Assembly (NCBI GenBank): GCA_030762895.1
Contig: CM061068.1
Location: 39,418,783-39,482,782 of the forward strand
Direction: 5' to 3'
Source: Sophora flavescens
Lineage: Eukaryota > Streptophyta > Magnoliopsida > Fabales > Fabaceae
DNA: 64,000 nucleotides
Under the pieces are notes generated by a model. That model was not told the origin of the DNA. It was given only the letters and a program-made list of their open reading frames with translations, and did not search any database. Positions 12,601 to 23,200 of the stretch are shown in pieces. The first letter of the stretch is position 1; each line of letters begins with the position of its first letter. A program made the translations under genes and the position numbers.

Positions 12601-12777
12601 TAAAAAAATTATCAGAACTTTTTTTTAAAAAAAAGTTCACCATCCATGGGCAGATCGAATAGTGGACAGTAAACTATAAAGAATTCTTTGCAACTTTTAC
12701 TTTTTTTTTCTCTCTCTTTTCTATGACGATATTAAGGCACTTTTAGGGTATTTTTATTTTTATTTTTCGGAATCCAT

Positions 12778-12905
12778 TGTAACTAGGATCTTTAACTCTT
12801 AAATGGGATTACGGAGTATCTCACAAACTTAAATTATTTATACCTGCTGTGGGACTAATATCCACTTGAGTGCTTAATCACAGTTAAGGTTCTTCCTCTC
12901 TCCAA
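12778..12905. repeat. Dispersed repeat, copy 1 of 2
   Basis: This aligns by eye over about 120 bases with 16757-16875. Shared blocks are ACAAACTTA, TGGGACTAAT, GGTGCTTA-like text and CAG(C/T)TAAG. The copies are clearly diverged. The class is unknown and could be an old SINE. Confidence 0.5.
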
Positions 12906-12943
12906 AAAATGTGGGATTATCGGGTGATACCGTCGATGATTAA

Positions 12944-13309
12944 GGGTCCGTTTGTTTTAGATTTGGTAGAATTGATTTTGAAAAAATTGATTTTAAAAAA
13001 TCAAGGTTAAAAAAATTGATTTGTGTTTGGTAATAATATTTTAAAAATGGGTTTAGAAGAATTAATTTTGTTTGGATGATAAAATAAAATCACTTTTGGG
13101 ATGTAAATACGTAGAATTTTATGAGTCCTACGTCTAGAATCAATTATTCTCAACAAAAAAACTAGAAATTCTTGCTTCAACAAAAATCAATTCTAATCAC
13201 CAGGAATTAATTATTTTAAACTAAATTTTATACCCAAACATTCTAATTACGGTAACAATTGGGGTTTGGGTGTCAAACTCCCCGTTGCAAACGCTAACCA
13301 AACCGACAC
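12944..13309. repeat. Tourist-like (PIF/Harbinger) MITE
   Basis: The element starts GGGTCCGTTTGTTTTAG and its other end on the minus strand is GTGTCGGTTTGGTTAGC, with about 11 of the first 15 positions matching. It is bracketed by TAA (12941-12943) and TAA (13310-13312), the 3-bp duplication typical of PIF/Harbinger elements. There is no transposase inside. Confidence 0.55.
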
Positions 13310-13522
13310 TAAGATTTTTTTAAATTTTTATTAAATAATATTTTAAATACCATTTATTTATATGTTTAGTAATGTTATTCACGTGTTTTAGTTAAAAATA
13401 ATAATAATAATGTTATTCACGTGTTATATTTTGAGTGGAATAAGTACAGAATATTTTGAGACTACATAAGAATTTATCCCTTGTATAGCTGAAAATGTAT
13501 TATCTACTCTAAATAATTATAG

Positions 13523-13626
13523 AGTTTAATTTTGATATATTATCAATATAAACTTTTTTTATATTGATAATTTATGATTGATTGACATTATAAAAAGATT
13601 TATATTGATAGTATATTTAAATTCAC
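13523..13626. repeat. MITE family member 3, partial
   Basis: It contains TATATTGATAATTTATGATT, ATTGACATTATAAAAAGATT and terminal GATATATTATCAATATAAA / TTTATATTGATAGTATAT arms. Text and layout match the inner parts of 10250-10428 and 12422-12600, but it is shorter and more decayed. Confidence 0.4.
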
Positions 13627-15741
13627 AATTATGTGTAAAAAAATAATTTGTACCAAGAAAATGTTACTATTATTTAAAACTTTCCACGTGGCTCAGATTT
13701 TATGCAATATTTCAGCATGCATAAATTGATAATGAATTAAAAAAACAAAATTTTATTGAAAAATAATATAATCAATGTATGAAAAAGTAAAATGTTTTAA
13801 TTTCTCGATTTATTGTCCTTGGGAAATTCGAAATGGGTTAACAAGACTCATAACAAAATTATGTAAAAGTTAAAACGTCAACATTTTTTGTTAACGCGTC
13901 AATTTCTGGCGCTCAATCAATCCAACAAAGTGGACCGGAAGCGCCCCTCCTCCCTTTCAAGGTTGCTTTTGCTTTGCATATTCAAACATGAAATAGGAAG
14001 ATCTCTTTTCTCTTATATATAGATGGGTGATGAATCTATCTGTTGATACCCTTCCAAGGTGGTTTCTTAGTTGCAAAGAAAATGAGTTACGTACATGGTT
14101 TGACCATAACATGCACATTCTTAGCATTATAGCAACCCCAAATATAACACTTTTTCCTTCCAAAAAACATGCTGTCTGACGCACAGCAAAAAACAAAGCA
14201 ATGTGCTTAATTAATTTGCTTTTTTTTTTTCCTTTTATTTTTTTATGGCGACTTTTCAGACTGTAATCTAATACATGCATTTCAGTTCTTTTTTGTTTTA
14301 AGGTAAAAGAGGATTCAGTGTTAGAGAATTGGTGGAGATATTTTTCCAATGATTTTGCCATCCATCTATTATCTTCAAAACAATGACCGAGTAATAAAAA
14401 ATGAGTTTTTATTGAAAAAATAAGCCTATCATTTTGCCAACTCCGATTTTCAATAAATTTTTTTTTTTACTTTTTTAAATTCTTAATCATTACCCTGAGA
14501 ATAATGGATAGCAAAATCGTTTTTTCAATCATATATGCACGAACTTGTAAGCAATAAAGGTATATGCCAAAACAAGCATAGAATCAAATTAACATGAGGA
14601 ACCAAGTAGTTGGGTTTTAGTAAGTGTACGGAAGTAGAATGCAATGACTACAACATTTTTTAGGCAACTATTTTTTTTTTTGTTTGTTTTTAATCGGGTA
14701 CTCCAACATATATAATTGTGATATTAACCTTTGGATAGAGTAGTAGTTAAATAAAGTCCTCCCAAAAGTGACTGATTATTGAAATTTAATACATTACAAA
14801 TGGTTTTTTTTTTATATTGTCATTCATTCAATTGTATATTATCAAATTATTATTAATGCTTCAAAAAAAATTATCAAATTATTAAACGATTTGATTATTA
14901 AAACCAATACTTAAAAAATCGAATTCTTCTAACGTGTGTCTGTAACACATTATCAAATTGTAGTGTAAAAATTGTGTGGCATCAAATTTAAACATGAGAA
15001 ATAAACCATTAATTACATTTACAAAAATTTAAAATTTTGGAGGCTGGAGGCCATGTGAGATGTGATCAACCTCTTTCTTCTTCCCCTGAGTGTAAGAACA
15101 AATTGGATTCTGGTATAAATAAAGTTTCTGATTGCTGTATTTCTCTTTACAACATCCTAGACCTGTCACTTATGGCCAGCTTGTTTTGTTTTTGTTTTCT
15201 AAAGAAAGACTTCACCTATTAAAGAAGATTCTTGAATTTTAACCCAAGTCATGGAGTTGTCACGAACGAAAGTCAGTCAAGTGAGTCAATTACTATTGCC
15301 CAGCTAGGTTTTTATTTTTAAACATAGAAAATTAATTAAAACATTGAGGTTAACCTTAATTTTTACCATTTAAGTTATGCCAAGCAATTAATAGCATATC
15401 AAGCTTAAGTCACAACTTCCATAACGTATCAAGATATAGATGTAAACTCAATGTAGTGAATGTACCAGTCCAAAATCCAAGTAGAATTGAGTTCTTCAAC
15501 TGCATTTAGTTATAAATATTGTGGAGTAAGGTTACCACAGAAATTTGGGCTGGTGTATATATGAAACCCAAGGGAAAAAAGAAATCCAAATTTTGATCTG
15601 CAACAAGCCCAAATGCCAAATTGCAGCTCCTGCAAGTCTTTGACTTATCCTGTTTGAAGCAGGTCTGATGTCACTCAAAGGCAAATTATACATTGGATAT
15701 GCTATTATGCCATACAGCCATACAGGTAAGAATAAATTTTA
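13627..15741. other. Gene-less intergenic DNA
   Basis: The largest open frame (13957-14361, minus, 134 codons) has no recognisable domain, no upstream exon and a lysine-rich composition expected of AT-rich noncoding DNA. A 61-codon frame at 15037 is similarly unsupported. I see no further element with clear ends. Confidence 0.45.
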
Positions 15742-16610
15742 GGCTAAATTAGTGTTTTGGTCCCTTATCTTTATTTTAGGTTTCGTTTTGGTCCATCATC
15801 TTTTTTTGTTTCATTTTGGTCCCTTATCTTTCAACCGTTAACTCATTTTGGTCCTTTCCGTTAATTATCCCTAACGGCGTTGGCCGGAAACTATCTCCGG
15901 TCTTCGGAATCTGGAAACGCCGTCGAAATTCGGGGAAAGTCGTCGGAACCACCCTCTTTCTTCCCCCTCTCTCTATCTCTTCCTCTTCCTCACCAGAAAC
16001 TCCTTCAGCTGGGTAGCCCTCTCCCCTCTCTCTCTTTAACTCTACCCACAAACAACCCCAAACCTCTCCTCTCTCTCTCCTTGTTCACGTATCTTCGATA
16101 ATGATAAAGTAGCAGCAGCAAGTGGTGGTGGTGCCGCATATGGTGGTCATGGGGTGTCGAAGTGGCGACCGAGATCGATCTAGTGGCGATGCGAGCAGGG
16201 CTGTCTCAAGGAGGAGCTGGGCGTACGTTCGGTGGTCGGCAATGGCGGTAAAGGTTGCGTGACTGGTGGAAGAACGACGACGACCTCTGGTTCGTGAATG
16301 TTGGTGACACTATGGGCTCGAACATGGGGTGAGAAAACCAGATCTGTGTAAAGAAGAGAAGGGAGAGAGAGAGAGAGAGAAAGAAAATGGTAAAACCAAG
16401 ATTCCGGTGAGTCTGTGGTGGTTTCCGACGAGTCTGCGACGGCTTCCGGCGAGTGGCGGCAGAAACCTAACACGATTAATGCAAAACTGACAGAAGGGAC
16501 CAAAATAGGCTAACGATTGAAAGATAAGGGACCAAAACGAAACAAAAAATAGATTAGGAACCAAAATGAAACCTAAAATAAAGATAAGGGACCAAAACAC
16601 TAATTTAGCC
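15742..16610. mobile_element. Non-autonomous Mutator-like element, Pack-MULE candidate
   Basis: Terminal inverted repeats of about 115 bases (15742-15856 and 16496-16610) both begin GGCTAAATTAGTGTTTTGGT and contain three TTTTGGTCC blocks. A perfect 9-bp duplication TAAATTTTA sits at 15733-15741 and 16611-16619. The roughly 640-bp interior is strikingly GC- and CT-rich compared with its surroundings, with short codon-like stretches on both strands but no transposase. High-GC interiors between Mutator ends are the usual look of captured gene fragments. I do not recognise the donor gene. The intact duplication and similar ends suggest fairly recent insertion. Confidence 0.8.
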
Positions 16611-17234
16611 TAAATTTTATTATACCTTTGTTGATAGACAATACAAGGGTCCTCTCATAAATAAATAAAAAAACACGTCCTTAGTTAGGACGGCCGAAAG
16701 CGGCCCAATCGAAGCCTTCAAAAAAATTCTAGCACAAGGTTTTTTTTTTTGGGGAACCCACTATAATTAGAACATTTGACTCTCCATGGATCCACAAAGT
16801 ATCCTACAAACTTAGATCCTTTAGATCCGCTATGGGACTAATCTCCGCTCGGGTGCTTAGTTGCAGCTAAGAGTTTCTATCACAAGGTTATGATCACGAC
16901 AAAAGAAAAAAAACGGAATCTGTGATTAATATTAGCACGTAAACATTTTTAAAAATGATCAATGGAAAAATCAATATAATATTTTTTGATGGTGTTTCTT
17001 AAGCAGAATCGGGAAATCAAATACGAAGGTAAATATTGGCGCCAATAGCCAACCCAACAGCTTCTTCAGATACCTTGACCTTGACAATATATATACCAAA
17101 ATTTTGGCGACCTGAAAGCCAGCCTGCTTGCTTAGTAACATTAGTGGAACAAATATGTGCGGTGTGCCCCAAATTCCAATCAACCTAAACAGGGCGTGGG
17201 AAAGTAATGAATGTAAGCTCTATATTTCTCTAAT
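16611..17234. other. PTAC2 downstream region
   Basis: This holds copy 2 of the dispersed repeat (16757-16875) and otherwise AT-rich DNA. The 3' UTR and poly(A) site of minus-strand PTAC2 should lie just left of 17235, but I cannot place them. Confidence 0.45.
16757..16875. repeat. Dispersed repeat, copy 2 of 2
   Basis: This is a diverged direct copy of 12778-12905, including TATGGGACTAATCTCCGCTC and GGGTGCTTAGTTGCAGCTAAG-like text. Confidence 0.5.
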
Positions 17235-20200
17235 CTAAACTGCACTAGTTAGAAGCTCTGTTCTCGTACTACCCGTTCTAGAATCAACATCATTAGCTTT
17301 ACCACTCCGCACATCAGATTTGGATGTTATAGCTCCTGCAGTAGTCAGTGAGGTATTACTTAAAGATATTAATTTATCCTTTTTTGTTCTATTGGAAGAT
17401 GATTCAGTGCCTGACAGAATTCGCCTCAGTTGTGACTGATGACAGACAATGCGACCTTTGTTCCATCCAGGGAAAGTAAAGGACGATGAGACATTATCTT
17501 GCAGGAATGAAAAGGCAGCCTTTGCAATAGGAAAATCTTGGGCGACTGTGCTTTTCTCCATTCGACCCCGCCTGATTAATGGGAAAATGTGTTAAAGTTA
17601 GAAAGCTCTAACTGAAAAGCTCTAACTAGTGATCTAAATCAGGTGCTAGATAATTCCTTTTTTCTTTCCTAATAAAAAATAAATGCAGACCAATGCACTT
17701 TCCAACTATTCATAATCAAGGTGGATCGGATGCAAACCTATTATTATTCAGTATTCACCATTGTTACATGCATACGTCTAACAACAATGATTTAACCCAG
17801 GTGTGTGGTGCAAAAATAAATAAGATTAAATGAATAGATTTTAGAGGCAAAAGCAACCTACACCACAACAACTGTTGCAAGCTCAGGAAGAACCTCTCCA
17901 GCCATGAACATCTCCTGCATATTGTTCAGCCAAATTGACAGTGCCGTTAATGCGCCACCCTCCCACATCCTGCAAGATAATTAAGCTTTAGGTTTAACAT
18001 AATTCCTTAAAGTAAAAAATTCATAGAACCCCTTCATTTCAGGATTAAGGATAATAGACTTGTCAATTTTCAATTTTAGCAATTTAGGCATTTAGCCCCC
18101 TGAAAATTATACAGTCACTTATATCCATTTTGTTAGTCGTTTCATCTGCACTATCATTCTCGCACATAAATTTCTTCAACTACCAATTCACCATTGATTC
18201 CTTAGTTAGAGAAATTCATAATTAGGAACTAAGATCTCCAAAAACTAACCATCCTACATGAACGTAAATTAGCTATGGAGACCTCTTTTGAAATTGAAGA
18301 GTCTGATTCCTAAATTGAAAGATGAAGATTCTAATTGTCAATGTACCAACATAGAGTAGGTTTTGTATATGTTTTCCTTTATTAAAGAATACAAGTTTAG
18401 AAAGAGTAGGTTGCCAACATACCTGTGAACATCCACAGACCACACAAGTTTATTTTTACGGAAAAGTTCAGGGAAAAGCCCTCGCTTTGATGCTTCCTTG
18501 AGCACTCTAGCAGCCCTTTCTCTCTGGCACATCCACCAAAGAGCTTCTAATAGTGCGTTATAGAACCTCACTCCCAATCCACATCCTTCAGAATTGAGTT
18601 TGTCAAAGACATACTCTACAATCTGCCAATTGGACTCATCGTCATAATCTCCCTTGATCATTTGCCCAATCACTTGATGAATATCTGACACCCTCGTTGC
18701 GATCATCTCATCAATTAGATTATAGGCATCATTTGATCTGAAACCAAGTAAAGGAGGCAAGCTTAAATATAAAACATAAATAAAGCATCAGAAGTAAAAT
18801 GCAATCAAAAGGTGATCAAAGTTAAACCAAAGGTGAAGAGTGAGTTTAGCTTTTACCTAACACAAGAATCAGCTAGAAAATAGCAAAGAGAAACAAATTA
18901 AAAAAAAGGTTCCCCATTTAACATAAAGTGAGGAAGAGTGGAAAACTACTACACATGACCTAATCAGTAACTCGGCATACAAAGGCTTCCCCTGATTCTA
19001 AAAATGTGCCAGAAGTTGTTAAAATTCCATCATCAATAATTTTTGTTTAGTTAGAACTTGAATTACGATTGACATCCATACTTGATTTTATTTATTTTGG
19101 TAACAAAGGAGGTCTAAGACCTAGTGTGAGGACAGGGATGATAGACAAATGTGAAGACAAAACAGCTTGGCTAGGATTCGATCCTATGATTAAGTAGTCC
19201 CAAAGGGACTTGGTGCCACTTGAGCTAAGGCACTTGGGCAATTGTATACTTTAAATTGTCAACACAGATTATTCGACACTCACTCACTTACTAGAACACC
19301 ATTATTCATTAAGAAGAGTTCAATGGATACGAGGATTACGAGCACACTGTAAAATAATGGTATAACATGTATCCATTGTGAGCTTCGATGTAAATCATGT
19401 TTTACATTAAGTTCTTCAAAGTTATTTTACCATCTTTTCTGAGGACCAGCTGCCGGAATTTGATACATAATTGCCTTTCAGTAAATCAAATAATCAATAC
19501 TAAGCAAATAAAATGTGTCCGATAATTGACATCACAACACTAGAACAATGCATGAGAATTCTCTCCTCAAAAAAGTGAAAAATGTAAACATGCTGAATTA
19601 TAAGGTGGAAACCACTGCAGAAACTTCAGAGTCTGCTGAATATTATTGTTAGAATATCTGAAATATCTCATAATATCTTATTTTAGGGATAATATGTTAT
19701 CTTTTTTTTAGGAATCTCATCTTATCCTTAGGGATTTTATCTTATCTTCAGTAACTTGTTTGTTTCCATATTTAATTAGGATTAAGAATCTAGTATTAGT
19801 AAATAAAAGACTATCGAGTCTGTCTTATATATCATATTATCATCACATCATATCAATATCATTCTTATATTATTATGAGTTTATTTCTCTCTTTTTACTC
19901 TCCCTTTACCTAAAACCCTCTAATTCAACAATTACAAAGCAAACAAGCGATTGTAAGTAGATATAAGGGGGTGTGGAAGAGGAAGTAGCTGCTAGGAAGA
20001 GATGCAAATCATAGAAAAATAAAAATCTAAAAATGTTAGAACACCAAATGAACCATATTATAAAAATAGATAAAACTTCAAGATCAAAACTCCTAACCAT
20101 CCAATCATGTAAACTTTTTGTTAGTTGCATCTGGTGTTGGTAACATGAGCTCATGCAATATTCTTTTTTTCATAAAATGAGAAAAAAGTAGTCATCCTTT

Positions 20201-23200
20201 GATGTAGATAATGTGCCAAAAAATCATTACTCTGAAAGTTTCCATTTTTTTTAGTCTGATCTCAAACAAATTACACAACGAGTCTCGTCTTTGATGCCAT
20301 CACTGAGAATATCTTGGTACAAGAATTGTGTGCATGAGTTTGTTCTTCAGGACTTTTGGGGAAGTCTTTTGTAATACCAATATTATTAGGTTGTATTGTT
20401 AGACTGCTGTAGCAGATCAGCACCTTGCTGAATCAGCTACAGTAAGCAGTTACAATAAAGTGTTTCTAGAACACTCTATGCCCTAGTATAAATACAAAAA
20501 ATGTAACTGCCTCTTCTTTAAGAAATCAGAATTTTCACTTTCTGAAATAACATTCTCTTCGCTACTCTCTTCTCTGTTATAGTTAGGTTTCTAACATGGT
20601 ATCCAGAGCTTGAATTGCTCAGCCATGGCTTCCGCACCACTCAATGGTAACGATTCACCATCACCGCCACCGCCGCCGCCGCCGGCAGCGCCATCGACCG
20701 CTCCTAATCTTTCGTCCGTCATCACCACCAAGCTTATTGACAAGAACTTCCTTCATTGGAAGCAAATCGTTGAAGCTGTCATCCGTGCGAATCGTCTCGA
20801 GAGGTTCGTCGCATGTCCTCGCATTCCTCCAAGGTATCTCACTGATGCGGATCGGCTCAGTGACACCTTGAATCCCGAGTTTCAGGCATGGGAGGCACAA
20901 GACCAGCACCTTTTCATTTGGCTTCTCAACTCGGTCTCTGACTCCATCCATGCGCGAGTCGTAGGCTGCACTCATGCGTGGGAACTGTGGGATGAACTTC
21001 ACAGTTACTTTAACTCTCAAACAAAGGCGAGAAGCATGCAGTTGCGATCTGAGCTCCGACACATGGTGAAAGGAGATCGCACTATTTCTGAATACATGTT
21101 GAGAATCAAAGCTCTCATTGATGCTCTTGCTTCAATCGGAAATCCAGTCACGTTCCATGAGCATATTGATGCCATTCTTGAAGGATTACCTGAGGAGTAT
21201 CATATCCTCTTTCCAACAATTGAGAGCCGTGTGGAACCCTATTCTGTTGCGGAGCTAGAATCTCTCCTTCTGTCGCATGAATCACGGTTGGAAAGGTCCA
21301 AATCCAAACAAGCACAAGATGCTTTTTCTGTCAATTTGACTCAATCAGCATCTCAACCACCAACCTCTAATCAGGTTTCTTCGTCCTCCTCCTCCTCTTC
21401 CTTCCCTCACTTTCAACAGCAATTTCAGTCCTCTAATTCGAATTTTGGATCTGGTTTCCGAGGAGGACGTGGTGGTCGCTTTGGTTATCGGGGTCGTGGT
21501 CGTGGTCGTGGTCGTGGTAGTCGCTATGGAAATCGTGGCGGATCCAATCTTTCATGTCAGATTTGTCATCGCAATGGTCATGAGGCTCCAAACTGTTGGT
21601 ATCGATATGATACCAACTACACTGATGGTAGAGGTTTTCAATTTCAACCACCTAATGGCAATTTTGGCAATCAATCCCAGCCTGGTTTTGTTGCTCCATC
21701 TGGTTCAAGGCAGTCTTCTCAGTTGAAGCATGCTACCTTGTCTCGATTTTGAGTTCGATTCCTCATGGCTTCTCTCGGTATCGGCATCCACCACCTTCTC
21801 AAGTTCCTTTTCGGTCGGCCGAGCTTAGAGCAATTGCCTTGGCACAATTCTTCACGAGTTTCACTCGAGGTGACAATACTATTAATCGGTCTTCTAATGG
21901 TCCCATGGCTATGTTAGCTAATTGCAGAACTGAATTTTACGGACCATGGTATCTTGATAGTGGAGCAACTCATCATGTTACTTCCAATGCCGCAAATCGA
22001 CTAAACAAATGGACACTCAAACACCGCACAAATCTATATGGGTAATGGCCTTGGCTTGCAAATTGCTTCTATTGGATCCGCATGTGTTAACTCACCCATA
22101 GACACCACTATCACCTTCACTCTTCCACATCTTTTATATGTTCCTACTATAACTAAAAACCTTATCGGTGTCGGTCGTTTCTCAAGAGATAATTACGTGT
22201 ATTTTGAATTTTTGTCTCATGGTTTCTTTGTCAAATCTCGGGTTAATCACGAGAATTCTATTAGAGGAACGAGTTACTTCGAAGGTCTCTATATGTTTTC
22301 CAATTTTTCAAGGTAGATCCAAGACACTCCTCATCTTCCAAGATTCAAGTTCCAGCTTGTCTCGGTGTTACTCTATGTAAAGATGATTCGATCAATTCTA
22401 GTTCTAGGAGTCGGTTGTTAAACTCTCAATGTAATAAAGTGCCTCTTACCTATCATATATGGCACTTTGTAGGCTAGGGCATCCTAATGACTTGGCTATT
22501 AAACAAGTCCTTACTCAATGTAATGTTCCCAATATTAATAAAAATTCGTTGGACTTTTGTGTTCCTTGTTTTGGAAAGTCTCACGATTGCCCTCTCATCC
22601 CTCTACTACGTATATTACAAACCCTTTGAATTGCTCTTTCTAGACTTGTGGGGACCAGCACCTATGTGCTCAATGGGGTCACTCCTACTACTTTTCTATT
22701 GTTGATGCATGTTCAAGATACACTTGGCTGTTTTTCCTTAAACAAAAATCGAAACACTCATTGTTTTTAAACAATTTAGGGAGTTAATCAAAGTGCAATT
22801 TCAGTCTAACATCATGGCTGTTCAAACTGATTGGGGAGGAGAGTTTCGTCCCTTTACAAAGTTCCTGTCTGACCTTGGCATTGTCCACAGGGTCATTTGC
22901 CCTCACACCCATCACCAAAATGGTGTGGTGGAAAGGAAACATCGTCACATAGTAGAAACAGGGCTCACACTATTGGCCCAAGCTTCTCTTCCCACAAAAT
23001 TTTGGGATCATGCCTTTTCCACAGCAGTATACTTGATAAATAGACTCCCTACTCCTCTTCTGAAAAATCAGTCCCCCTACTCTATGCTTTTCAAAACTGA
23101 ACCTGATTATCATTTTCTTCGGGTCTTTGGGTGTGCTTGTTATCCTTGCTTAAGACCTTACAATAAGAATAAACTTGAATATTGTTCTTGTGAATGTACC

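Noticed and set aside
13957..14361. 134-codon minus-strand frame
   Set aside because: No recognisable domain, lysine-rich AT-driven composition and no supporting exon structure.
16310..16600. Overlapping 96- and 107-codon frames near the right end of the Mutator-like element
   Set aside because: They run through the terminal inverted repeat and a GA-repeat, in two frames, with no domain. Captured gene pieces are possible but not an intact gene.
19174..19231. Possible tRNA gene in PTAC2 intron 1
   Set aside because: A- and B-boxes are present but acceptor and anticodon stems do not form, so SINE-like remnant is the better call.
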